Below are positions 51,508 through 60,014 of a DNA stretch of 64,000 nucleotides, one piece after another. The position numbers and the translations under genes are program-made. This DNA comes from Candidatus Bathyarchaeota archaeon (GTDB taxonomy: Archaea; Thermoproteota; Bathyarchaeia; Bathyarchaeales; Bathycorpusculaceae). Position 1 is the stretch's first letter; each line of letters begins with the position of its first letter. Below the pieces are notes generated by a model that made no database searches, had not been told where the DNA came from, and saw only the letters and a list, made by a program, of their open reading frames with translations. The DNA lies in the NCBI GenBank assembly GCA_026014545.1, contig JAOZIH010000003.1, positions 1 through 64,000 of the forward strand, read 5' to 3'.

Positions 51508-52578
51508 TTATATGGTTCTTTTAATCAGAAATTCAGCGAACGCTTTTAATTTTTCCTTAGCCGCGGATGCCGGCAAAAGCTTATCCACTTCGTTCCAGCT
51601 TTCCTCAACTATCCGCGCAGCAGTTTGCTTCACGTAGTCTATGGCGCCATACTTCTGCATTAGCGCGATGGCTTCATTGCGCAAGGCTTGATCTGAGGTG
51701 TGCATGTTAAGAATCTGAATTAGGCGCTTCCTGTCAGCGCTACTTGCTTTCTTCAGCGTGTAAATAACCATCAGTGTTTTTTTTCCTTCGGTTATGTCTT
51801 GACCGACGCCGCCCTTTTTCTCCGCAAACTCCTTCCCCGTCAAATCCAGAATGTCATCTTGCATCTGGAAAGCTACGCCGATGCTTTCAGCATAGTGACC
51901 GAGTTTTTCCACCAACTCCCTGTTGGCGCCTGCGAGCACAGCGGCGATTTTGGCGGCCATCCGCGCTAACGTGCCCGTCTTGTAAGCGCACATCTGCAGG
52001 TAATCTTGCTCGCTTAACTTGTCAGCGTCGGCTATGCCCCTATGCCACGCGATGTCCATTGCCTGGCCCATGCTGAGGTTTATCATTTCCTCAGCGTAAA
52101 TCTCGTAGATGTCCCTGACGGTTTCCGCTGGTAACTCAGATTTTTTCGCCATCAACGGCAGAAGCGGCAGATAATACATGGAGTTTCCAGCGTTGACAGC
52201 GATGTCCAAGCCGAAAATCTTGTATGTGCACGGTTTTCCCCGTCTAAGCTCTGAGGAATCCTCGATGTCGTCGATTATGAGCGTGCCGTTGTGGACCACT
52301 TCGGGTATGATTGCGTAGTCTAAGCAGTCCTCGGGCTTTTTGCCCAGTGCTTCGCAGATGAGCAGAAATAGCGCGGGGCGCCATCTTTTTCCGCCTCTGT
52401 CCAGCATATCCCAGATGGGCTCGGCTACGCCCTTGTTTAGTGCTTCCAAGTTAAAGCTGTACTGGGGCGGGTTAACTTTAAAGAGAATGGCATTCTCGGA
52501 AAATCTTCTCGGTATATACTTCTCAATTGCCTTGTCTATTAGCGATGCTGTTTCTTCAAGAAACTTTTCTATGTCCAT
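51508..52578 (-). CDS. idsA: geranylgeranyl/farnesyl diphosphate synthase
   Basis: 356 residues. Trans-prenyltransferase elongating DMAPP with IPP toward C20 for archaeal lipids. The first aspartate-rich motif is DDIEDSSELRRG with GGKRWRP upstream, the second is FQMQDDILDLTG near residue 250. The ATG at 52578 begins one base after the fni stop, and is preferred to a start at 52614 inside fni. Product chain length (C15/C20) depends on residues before the first motif and is not certain. It closes the mevalonate-to-GGPP gene set. Confidence 0.93.
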   Translation of the reverse strand: MDIEKFLEETASLIDKAIEKYIPRRFSENAILFKVNPPQYSFNLEALNKGVAEPIWDMLDRGGKRWRPALFLLICEALGKKPEDCLDYAIIPEVVHNGTLIIDDIEDSSELRRGKPCTYKIFGLDIAVNAGNSMYYLPLLPLMAKKSELPAETVRDIYEIYAEEMINLSMGQAMDIAWHRGIADADKLSEQDYLQMCAYKTGTLARMAAKIAAVLAGANRELVEKLGHYAESIGVAFQMQDDILDLTGKEFAEKKGGVGQDITEGKKTLMVIYTLKKASSADRKRLIQILNMHTSDQALRNEAIALMQKYGAIDYVKQTAARIVEESWNEVDKLLPASAAKEKLKAFAEFLIKRTI

Positions 52579-52579
52579 G

Positions 52580-53683
52580 TTAGAATGCGCCTCTCTTAGC
52601 GTAGGCTTCAACATTAAAGCCTCTTGCCTTCAGCCACTCCGCAGTTTTACCCATAACCACAACCGGCGTCTTCGCCAGTTTCTGCACGTTATCTGCGCCT
52701 ACAAGAAACATGACGTTCCGCAATTCCTCTATAAAAAGCGAAAGCAAGCTCGCCACATCTTTTGCGCCTTTAATTGCTGCTTGCAGCACTGGTTGCGAAA
52801 TGCTTGTTAAAGAGGCGTTAAGCGCCAGCGCCTTGGCCATGTCCATGCCGCTGCGTATGCCGCCAGACGCGATGACTGGTATCTTAACTGTTTGGGTTGT
52901 TTCTATGAGGCTTATGACGGTTGGGATACCCCAGTCCCAGAAGGCGTCGCCCAAAAAATGCTGGATGCCCGTTTCCTGCCCTCTCGCGCGGTAATACTCC
53001 ACAGCCGCGAAGCTTGTTCCGCCTGCGCCGCCGATATCTATTGCTTTCACGCCTGCAGCTTCCAGCTTCTCAGCGTCTTCCGCAGCAATGCCCGCGCCTG
53101 TCTCCTTAACGATGACGGGCTTTTCAATTGCCGCCGCGATTTCGCCTATTTTCGCGAGAACTCCCTTAAAGTTTGTTTGCCCCTCGGGCTGGACAGCCTC
53201 CTGTAGCGCGTTTAAGTGTATCGCCACAGCATCAGCATCTATCATCTCCACGGTTTTCTTTACTTCTTTTAAACCGTAGCCGTGGACAAGCTGGACGCCG
53301 CCTATGTTAGCGATTAGGAAAGCGTTGGGCGCTTTTTTTCTTGCTACTGCAAAGGTTTCCGCGAGCTTAGCGTCTTCTATGGCGGCTCTTTGACTTCCAA
53401 CACCCATGCCCAAGTGCAAGTGCTCAACGGCTTCAGCTATGGCCGCATTTATACGCGCGGCTTCCACTGTCCCGCCGGTCATGGCGCCCACAATTAAAGG
53501 CGCAGAAAACCTATAGCCAAAAACTGTTGTTGACAAATCAATCTGTACCTTGTCAACTTCAGGCAAAGCACGATGGATAAAGTGAACGTCCTCAAATCTC
53601 GCGGTGGTTTTCTTGGCTTGCGCCTTCTCGTTTAGGCAAATCTTGATGTGGTCTGCCTTGCGCTTTGCTGTTTCCTCAGCCAC
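52580..53683 (-). CDS. fni: type 2 isopentenyl-diphosphate isomerase
   Basis: 367 residues. FMN- and NADPH-dependent IPP/DMAPP isomerase. Recognised by RKADHIKICLNE, APLIVGAMTGGT, the HLNALQEAVQPEGQT motif with the catalytic glutamine, IVKETGAGI, DIGGAGGTSFA and ASGGIRSGMDMAKALALNA. GTG start two bases after the ipk stop. It supplies DMAPP for the downstream prenyltransferase. Confidence 0.95.
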   Translation of the reverse strand: MAEETAKRKADHIKICLNEKAQAKKTTARFEDVHFIHRALPEVDKVQIDLSTTVFGYRFSAPLIVGAMTGGTVEAARINAAIAEAVEHLHLGMGVGSQRAAIEDAKLAETFAVARKKAPNAFLIANIGGVQLVHGYGLKEVKKTVEMIDADAVAIHLNALQEAVQPEGQTNFKGVLAKIGEIAAAIEKPVIVKETGAGIAAEDAEKLEAAGVKAIDIGGAGGTSFAAVEYYRARGQETGIQHFLGDAFWDWGIPTVISLIETTQTVKIPVIASGGIRSGMDMAKALALNASLTSISQPVLQAAIKGAKDVASLLSLFIEELRNVMFLVGADNVQKLAKTPVVVMGKTAEWLKARGFNVEAYAKRGAF

Positions 53684-53685
53684 GT

Positions 53686-54504
53686 TTATTCCTTCTCTAT
53701 AAGCGTGCCTTCCACCGAGCCGCCGATAAGCGCTTTATAAGTGCGGTTCGGCTTCGCTGCGTTCACGATGGCTACTGGGATGCCTTGCGCTACTACGGGG
53801 ATAAGTTCGTTGATTTTGCCGAGCATGCCGCCTGTAACATCAACCGCCGCTGAGCCCGCCAGCCTCGACTTAACTTTCTCAAGTTCGCTGAGCGTTAAAT
53901 GAGTATACAGTTTAGCGTTCTTTGCCGTTTTGGGGTCTGCGTCATACAAACCGTCAGTATCCACGCCTATCACTATTCTGGCTGCGTTAAACTTCATCGC
54001 CAAGTATGCCACAAGCTGGTCGCCGCTGAGCACGGTGAAACCGAGCGTCTCGTCTAACACGGCGTCGCCGTAAAGGACTGGCACGAAATCCATGCCGAGC
54101 AACATCTTTAGTGCTGCGTCGTCGAAGGTTTTGATTCTGCCGTTTTTGGTTATTATACATGACGAGGGCATGATGCTTACTGCTGGGACGCTGTGCCACA
54201 CAAGAGAATCCATCACTAAGCCATTAAGCACAGTCATGACGTGATGGGTTTCTGCGAACCCGATTTTCTGCGTTTCCTCGCGTAAGCCCTCTTTTATTCC
54301 ATATTTCTGCGCAGTGGGGTGGCCGAAGCTTCCGCCGCCGTGCACTATCACCAAGCGCCGGGTATTCGCCTTCTGGATTTCTTCTGCTAAACGGTTTATC
54401 ACTTCGGTTCTGGCGGCAAGCTCGCCGTTCTTGTCAGTTATCACGGAGCCGCCGATTTTCAAGATTGTAGGTTTCGCTTCATCCAATTCTAACACACTTT
54501 CCAC
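53686..54504 (-). CDS. ipk: isopentenyl phosphate kinase
   Basis: 272 residues of the amino-acid kinase fold. LKIGGSVITDK is the ATP-phosphate strand, and HGGGSFGHPTAQKYG carries the histidine that recognises isopentenyl phosphate and separates IPK from other kinases of the fold. GVDTDGLYDADPK and VDVTGGMLGK follow. It phosphorylates IP to IPP, the last step of the archaeal mevalonate branch. Start ATG 14 bp after the small dehydratase subunit, two bases before fni. Confidence 0.94.
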   Translation of the reverse strand: MESVLELDEAKPTILKIGGSVITDKNGELAARTEVINRLAEEIQKANTRRLVIVHGGGSFGHPTAQKYGIKEGLREETQKIGFAETHHVMTVLNGLVMDSLVWHSVPAVSIMPSSCIITKNGRIKTFDDAALKMLLGMDFVPVLYGDAVLDETLGFTVLSGDQLVAYLAMKFNAARIVIGVDTDGLYDADPKTAKNAKLYTHLTLSELEKVKSRLAGSAAVDVTGGMLGKINELIPVVAQGIPVAIVNAAKPNRTYKALIGGSVEGTLIEKE

Positions 54505-54518
54505 TGTTGATTGTCAAA

Positions 54519-54908
54519 TTAGTTTTTTATTAAGGTGACTGTGCCGTTGTCTATACGCACTCTGTCGCCTGTTTTTATTTTTGAAATATCAATCTTGTCC
54601 ACGCACGGTATCTCGGAGATTATGGCGCCGACGGCCACTATTGTCTCACATTCCTTGTTGATGATTCCAGCGGGCGCTGCACCATTCTTCCTCATACGAT
54701 AAAGCGTGTAAGAGCCCACAGTGGAGCCCTTACCCGTGGGAAACACGAGGATCTTGCCCTTGACGCTTTGACCCTGCAGTTCATGATCCTTCTCGATTAC
54801 TTCACCTGTGTTTGGGTCTACTCCGCCATAGAACGAGATTGGCTGCTTCGTTACGAGGGCTTCGCCTTCCGCCTTGCCTTTGAAAATTATTCTGCCCTTC
54901 ATCTCCAT
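54519..54908 (-). CDS. phosphomevalonate dehydratase small subunit (AcnX small)
   Basis: 129 residues (DUF126/aconitase X swivel domain). MKGRIIFKGKAEGEALVTK, FYGGVDPNTG, FPTGKGSTVGSY and RMRKNGAAPAGIINKECE are typical; the GSTVGSY serine is the expected catalytic residue. With the large subunit it dehydrates mevalonate 5-phosphate to trans-anhydromevalonate 5-phosphate. The ATG at 54908 overlaps the large-subunit gene by 10 bp; the ATG at 54902 (ATGA overlap) is an alternative. Confidence 0.93.
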   Translation of the reverse strand: MEMKGRIIFKGKAEGEALVTKQPISFYGGVDPNTGEVIEKDHELQGQSVKGKILVFPTGKGSTVGSYTLYRMRKNGAAPAGIINKECETIVAVGAIISEIPCVDKIDISKIKTGDRVRIDNGTVTLIKN

Positions 54909-56095
54909 TTTCCAGTCACCGCCGCTTCTATGCACTCTTCCAGGCTGCCCATTTTAGTTTTCATACCATTTTGTCTCGAGTAGAAGCAGCCCTTCGCGGA
55001 AGTTGTAGCCAAAGCTTTGAATCGCCCCTTCAGCGGCGCAACAGCCATACAAGTATCGCATGCAAATTTGCCGCCTGCCTGCTCAATTACGGCAGTGTAG
55101 CCGCGTTTATCCGCAAGCTGCTTCACCGAACGTGAGGTAGCAACCCAGAACTCAGTGTTCGCTGCGATTTTCTTGCCCTCCAACAAACAGGAGATTTCCG
55201 CGATTTCCTTAATAGAGCAGTGAGGGCAACCGATGCATATGAAGTCTATGTCGCTGACTTCATCGTTGATGTGGTCGTAGGCTTCTTGGATGTCACGTTG
55301 CTCGACTGTAACAGTGTCCTTAGGCACTGGCCAGCGCTCCGCGCCGGGCGTTATGCCTTCCATGTAGAAAAGCGGTTTAGCGCCGTAGGTCACCACGGAG
55401 GCACAGAAAGACTTCAACTCGTCCACTTCAGCGTCCCTTATGCCTGTAATGTAGGGGATTTTGTTTTCCGCCTTCTTGCCTATCGCGTAGCCGAGCGCGC
55501 CCCAATCAGAAAACTTTGTTAGAGTCGCCTCCACTTTTACGTGGATGTCTGGCACGCGGTTCTCGTCCAGATGAAGCCCGTAGCACGGCGTTTTGCCGAC
55601 GAATGCTGCCGCGAGCGCGGAGGGCCCGCCTTCCCGGTTGGTTTTCGCGCCGAGAACCGAGTTGGCGAATGTAACCGCGGATGATTCAGACCACGCGACA
55701 TGCTCGCCGTAGCGGGGCAAATTCCCTATCAAGTAGGGTGTGCATGTGCAGGAAACAAGTATGCCCATTTTCTCGAAGGCTTGTATAACCATTTCCTGCT
55801 TTTTGGCGAAGTCTTCGCTGATGCCAAGCTGCCGCCAATTCTCAAGATCCATGCCCGCCGGATTCAGCGTAGTCAGCACTTTGACTTTGCCGTCTTTTGC
55901 CAGTTCGTTCAGAAATTCCAGCCCTGCATCTCCGAGGTTATGGTATGAGACGCCAGCAACTTGGACGCTGCCAACTTTTATTAGGCGTTCAGCACCGTAG
56001 ATTTCGCCGAGGGCAACGAGGATTTCCATGCTTTTTCTTACGGCGTAGCCTTCTTCGCCGTCAAGCATTCTCTGCTCTTCTTTTGTGAGATACAT
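54899..56095 (-). CDS. phosphomevalonate dehydratase large subunit (AcnX large)
   Basis: 398 residues of the aconitase X catalytic subunit. The opening TKEEQRMLDGEEGYAVRKSMEIL, the SCTCTPYLIGN and AWSESSAVTFANSVLGAKTNREGGPSAL regions (quoted in part), IGCPHCS and the C-terminal KFACDTCMAVAPLKG hold the cysteines expected to bind a [4Fe-4S] cluster. Homologues were shown to be the dehydratase of the archaeal mevalonate pathway. It lies between the decarboxylase (6 bp) and the small subunit (overlapping). Confidence 0.94.
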   Translation of the reverse strand: MYLTKEEQRMLDGEEGYAVRKSMEILVALGEIYGAERLIKVGSVQVAGVSYHNLGDAGLEFLNELAKDGKVKVLTTLNPAGMDLENWRQLGISEDFAKKQEMVIQAFEKMGILVSCTCTPYLIGNLPRYGEHVAWSESSAVTFANSVLGAKTNREGGPSALAAAFVGKTPCYGLHLDENRVPDIHVKVEATLTKFSDWGALGYAIGKKAENKIPYITGIRDAEVDELKSFCASVVTYGAKPLFYMEGITPGAERWPVPKDTVTVEQRDIQEAYDHINDEVSDIDFICIGCPHCSIKEIAEISCLLEGKKIAANTEFWVATSRSVKQLADKRGYTAVIEQAGGKFACDTCMAVAPLKGRFKALATTSAKGCFYSRQNGMKTKMGSLEECIEAAVTGKWR

Positions 56096-56101
56096 TTGTG
56101 G

Positions 56102-57412
56102 TCACAGAAACTTGTTTAAGTCCACTTTTTTATAGGCTTCTTTCACGAAGCCCTTGCCCGTAGCTGCAAGCGGTATTGTCGCGTCTAACCCCATCTTGCA
56201 CGTAGTTGCCTTCTTTCCCTCGGTCAAGTCGCCTGACGGATCCAGCGAGGAGCCAGGCTGGTTTGGCAGTATAACAGCGTTTTTGTCTGCTTGGAAGCGC
56301 GTCGCAATCGCCCACTCAACATCATGTGGGTCGTAAATGTTTATGTCCTCGTCTACTATGACAACGTGCTTCAGCGAGCCATGACCTTTAAAAGCCGCTT
56401 CAATCGCCTTTTTCCCGTCGTCTGGGCTGCGCTTTTTTATTTGGACAACCGCGTGGAGCCAGCTGCAGCCGCCAGGTGTTATGTAAACATCTTTGCACTC
56501 GCAGACCTTGTTTACTTCGTTGAAGATGGTTGGCTCCTTAGGCATGCCCATCAAGAACTTATGCTCGTTTCTCCCGGCAAGTATCGTTTGATAAATCGGA
56601 TTTCGCCTATGCGTTATGCACTTGATCTCTATAACCGGCTGCTGCCTTACTTTGTCAACTATCCCTGTTAGGTCCAGGAAGGGTCCCTCAGGCGCCTTTT
56701 CCTTGGTGATCCTGCCTTCAAGGACTATTTCGCAGTCCTTTGGGACTTCCAAGTCAATGGTTTTACATTTGACAAGCTGGGTTCTCTCCAGCGCGTTAGC
56801 CATACCCAGCTCGTCGACGCCCATTGGCAGCGAGGTTGCCGCCGCAAGAAGGACAGCAGTTGAGTTGCCTATGCATATAGCTATGTCAAGTTCGCCGCCA
56901 GCCTTCTTAAGCGCCGTGTCAGTGCCGCGGTTCTCGACGATGCGGGCTACAAAACGCGTTTTGTCAAGCAGCATCAGCCTGTGGAAGCACATGTTTCGGG
57001 CTTTAAACTCGGGGTCTCGGACTATGGCTACGGCTGACGCAATGTATTTTCCACCGTCTTTCTCCGTATAACGCATAATCGGCAGCTTCGTCAAATCCAC
57101 CTTTTTCTCGACGACCTCTTGGCATTCGCCTTTCTCCACGATTTCGGGCGGCTCCGAATGCTCTATGGCGCTGGATAACTTGTGCAGCAACTGCTCCTTT
57201 TTTATGCCTAAAGCGCGAGCTATTAGCTCTCTTGAAGACACGAGGCCAGCGACGACGGGTATGCTGGATTCTTTAACTTTCTCGAAGAACACGGGTTTTT
57301 CGCCTAGCGCCTCGATTATCCCAGCCATCTCATACTCGGTTGACACGGGCTTGCTTATGTGAATTAATTCGCCGCTTGCACGAAGCTGCTCCAAAAAACC
57401 TCTAAAACCCAA
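56102..57412 (-). CDS. UbiD-family decarboxylase, likely anhydromevalonate phosphate decarboxylase
   Basis: 436 residues. UbiD-type prenylated-FMN decarboxylase expected to convert trans-anhydromevalonate 5-phosphate to isopentenyl phosphate. Visible are FLEQLRASGELIHISKPV, the cofactor-binding IGNSTAVLLAAATSLPMGVDE, the APEGPFLDLTG motif with a catalytic glutamate nearby (EGRITKEKAPEGPF), and VVIVDEDINIYDPHDVEWA with the acidic/histidine residues. Assignment as AMPD rather than another UbiD rests on its place between mevalonate kinase and the dehydratase. A UbiX-type flavin prenyltransferase must be elsewhere. Confidence 0.92.
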   Translation of the reverse strand: MGFRGFLEQLRASGELIHISKPVSTEYEMAGIIEALGEKPVFFEKVKESSIPVVAGLVSSRELIARALGIKKEQLLHKLSSAIEHSEPPEIVEKGECQEVVEKKVDLTKLPIMRYTEKDGGKYIASAVAIVRDPEFKARNMCFHRLMLLDKTRFVARIVENRGTDTALKKAGGELDIAICIGNSTAVLLAAATSLPMGVDELGMANALERTQLVKCKTIDLEVPKDCEIVLEGRITKEKAPEGPFLDLTGIVDKVRQQPVIEIKCITHRRNPIYQTILAGRNEHKFLMGMPKEPTIFNEVNKVCECKDVYITPGGCSWLHAVVQIKKRSPDDGKKAIEAAFKGHGSLKHVVIVDEDINIYDPHDVEWAIATRFQADKNAVILPNQPGSSLDPSGDLTEGKKATTCKMGLDATIPLAATGKGFVKEAYKKVDLNKFL

Positions 57413-57451
57413 ACCTAGATCAACCCTCTTTTCATAATAGGCTCAATTCTC

Positions 57452-58396
57452 TTATAGCCTTTTAACTCCAATCTTGGTTCGCAGCACCTCGAAGCCTTCT
57501 TTTTCGATGGCTCGCGCAACCTTTTCCTGTAACTCCCTGCCTGGCGTAAGCGCCACCATGCAGCCGCCGCCCCCGCCGCCCGTAAGCTTCGCGCCGAAAG
57601 CGCCCTGCGCCCTAGCTAAATCCACCAGAAAGTCCAGTTCCTTGCAGGAAACCTCAATCTTCTGCAGCAAAAGGTGATTCTCATTCATCAACTCGCCAAC
57701 CTTTTTCAGATCAAAGTCCTGCAACGCCTTCTTCGCTGCAAAAGCCAACGCTTCTGCCTGCTTGAACAGTGCATCGTATTTCTGCGGATTCTTCCTTTTT
57801 CTCTCCGCGACGCCCTCCACCATGGCCTTGGTGTTTGCCACGATTCCCGTGCTTCCGATGACGATTTCAACGGGCTTCTCTATGCTTAACCGCTCAATTA
57901 TGTTTGGGCCGCCAGCCATGTTCCTCTTAAACCAGAGCAAACCGCCATAGGTGGCTGCAGTGTTGTCAATGCCAGAGGGGTTTCCAGCATAAGCCTTCTC
58001 GGCTTCATAGGCAATCTCATTAATCCGTTCATCCGACAAGCCTAAGCCAAATTCTTCTGATATTGCTCGGGCGATTGCCACGCTGCTTGCGGCTGAAGCG
58101 CCGAGTCCACTGAAACCCGGAAGCGACCCGCCAAGCCAAATGCTAAATGACGCCGCTTTGGACTCAATGCCCATGCTTTTAAGCATACGCTCTATGGATT
58201 CTATCTGCTGCGCTTTCTTTTCTTCCGTGTAGCCCTTCGAGCCTCTGCGCTCATCCTTGATTGTTATGCCGCCCGGCGCTTTCTTTACCTCCGCTTCTGT
58301 TGCCGAATCAATTGCTGAGACAATGCCGGAAACACCGTGAACAACAAAATGTTCGCCGAACAAGATTACTTTACCGAAACCATACCCTCTTCCCAT
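57452..58396 (-). CDS. mvk: mevalonate kinase
   Basis: 314 residues, GHMP kinase. GFGKVILFGEHFVVHG opening, the ATP-binding GGSLPGFSGLGASAASSVA, the GNPSGIDNTAATYGG segment with the catalytic aspartate, and the C-terminal LTGGGGGGCMVAL. It phosphorylates mevalonate to mevalonate 5-phosphate. First gene of the operon; 39 bp separate it from the decarboxylase. HMG-CoA synthase and reductase are not in the window. Confidence 0.95.
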   Translation of the reverse strand: MGRGYGFGKVILFGEHFVVHGVSGIVSAIDSATEAEVKKAPGGITIKDERRGSKGYTEEKKAQQIESIERMLKSMGIESKAASFSIWLGGSLPGFSGLGASAASSVAIARAISEEFGLGLSDERINEIAYEAEKAYAGNPSGIDNTAATYGGLLWFKRNMAGGPNIIERLSIEKPVEIVIGSTGIVANTKAMVEGVAERKRKNPQKYDALFKQAEALAFAAKKALQDFDLKKVGELMNENHLLLQKIEVSCKELDFLVDLARAQGAFGAKLTGGGGGGCMVALTPGRELQEKVARAIEKEGFEVLRTKIGVKRL

Positions 58397-58488
58397 TACA
58401 CAAACCCCTTTTTTTGAGAATAGCTATGTGCAGATTAGATAAAAACGTTCTTTCAACTATGCTGCTGCAGGCGCCGAAAACTTGGCAA

Positions 58489-59718
58489 TCACTTATGTCT
58501 TTTGAAGTATGCGAGTAAGCAGGCACTAGCAGCAACTACTAAAAATAAAGCTGCTGCTGCAAAGACAACGGCTACCGCCGAAGGCAGCGCAAAAGGTTGC
58601 GCCTCTGACTGGGAAGCAGTTGGAGAGGTAGGCGACGTTTCTCTATTTGGCAATTCTACGGTTGTGATCTCAATATTGAAAGGAACCATATGCGGGTTAC
58701 GATCAACATTGTTGGCGTCTATTCTGTAGGGTGCGTCACCTATTCCATCACCATCAGCATCTTTGCCTTCATAATCGCCCCAAAAGTTTCCGATAGTGCC
58801 ATTATCCCAAAAGTTCCGCGGTGAATTTCTGATGAATCCAATAACTACATTTTCACTATTATGGTTAAAGTTGTTGCCGTAAATGAAGTTATTAAACCAG
58901 ACCTCCGGGTTTATGTTAATGAGAATGCCTTCATAGTTGTGTTGGAAATTATTGCTTACTATGCGGTTGTTGACGCCTATATTGTATAGAGCGATTCCTT
59001 TAATGTTAGTTAAGGTGTTTTTTGTCATTTCTGAAAAACTGAATCCACCCCAAATGCCGTACTGCTCAGGCTGCGGAGCAACATTGGGCACCTCTTGGCC
59101 ATTCCCTACAATGTAATTTGCTTCAATCTTGATGTGATGTGGAACACTTTCTTGAGGGCTACTGGGGAAAAACACAATTCCGCTTGCAAAGGAGCAATCC
59201 ATCAATACTATTTCATTATTAATTATGCTCACGTAGGATGCAGCAGAAATCACTATGCCAACCCAGTTTTCTCTTATTACATTATGCTTAATAATGATGT
59301 TCGATGAGTTCTCAACTGTTACACCTGTGACGCAACCCTTAAACGCAATGTTGGTTATAGTCACATTGCTTATATCCTTGACGTGAACGCCTGGAAGCCA
59401 ACCAGTTGGAATCAGAAGCCCTTCCGTGTTGATTGAAGGTTTCGTAAGAGTAAAGCCGTTGCCATCAATCATCACGTTTCAGCGCTGAACCTCTATCGTA
59501 TTATTGATGTTGCCAGTGAAAGTGTAAACTTCTCCAATACGACGAAGAGGCGCTAAAGGTGGATCAATGCTTCCGTCATTTCGTATGTAAATCGGCCGGG
59601 GAAGTTCTGGGAGAGGCGTGAAATTCGCTTCTACCCAATTGATTAAACTGCCTCCGGCTGCAATTGATAAAAGAGGCATCAAAACCAAAGTAGCAATCAA
59701 CAGAGTCCTCTTTTCCAC
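58489..59718 (-). pseudogene. beta-helix surface protein gene interrupted by one in-frame TGA
   Basis: Two open segments in the same frame, 59718-59479 (79 residues) and 59478-58489, separated by a single TGA at 59481-59479. Together they make about 409 residues with the same plan as the intact protein at 10477: signal peptide (MEKRTLLIATLVLMPLLSI), RPIYIRNDGSIDPPLAPLRRIGE, beta-helix repeats, DADGDGIGDAPYRID, a Ser/Thr/Pro stretch and a C-terminal helix ending YFKRHK. At the break one reads VQR-stop-NVMIDGNG where the other has IQRDNIVLDGS, so the stop replaces one residue. No other damage is seen. A recent nonsense mutation, readthrough, or a sequencing error are all possible. Confidence 0.75.
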
Positions 59719-59782
59719 AAGTAACCCTTGATTTAACTTCGGTTCTATTTCGATAAAAAGGTTTTGTTAAGGTTAACAAAGG

Positions 59783-59829
59783 TCATATTTGGCGGCTATT
59801 AGTGGTTCATTGCAGAAACCTATAGAGGG
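59783..59829 (+). repeat. dispersed intergenic repeat, copy B
   Basis: TCATATTTGGCG, TATTAG and GCAGAAACCTATAGAGGG at the same offsets as copies at 5676 and 21799. Lies upstream of the interrupted surface-protein gene, in a 300-bp gap. Confidence 0.75.
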
Positions 59830-59853
59830 TAGGTTCGCCTTTTGCCGCTGAAG

Positions 59854-59895
59854 CCTATTTGCCAATCAATGCAGAAAACAGTAGAGGGGGTCTGC
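59854..59895 (+). repeat. degenerate repeat, copy D
   Basis: About 25 bp after copy B. Keeps CCTATTTGC, ATGCAGAAA and TAGAGGGGGTCT, matching copy A (5676) better than copy B at its 3' end; the first dozen bases are lost. It suggests tandem insertion or duplication. The rest of the gap to 60014 shows nothing named. Confidence 0.45.
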
Positions 59896-60014
59896 GCCGG
59901 CGGCTATATTGAGCGTAAAGTGCTTCTGGTGTCTTGGTGTCTGTCGAATGATATGTAACATTAAACTTTCTTGTTTGCACGAAAAAGATAGAAGCAAAGA
60001 TGTGTTGAGTGCTG

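Noticed and set aside
59479-59481. TGA in the beta-helix gene read as selenocysteine
   Set aside because: The homologue has Asp at this position, the protein is a structural surface protein, and no selenocysteine gene or element is seen nearby. Nonsense mutation or sequence error is simpler.
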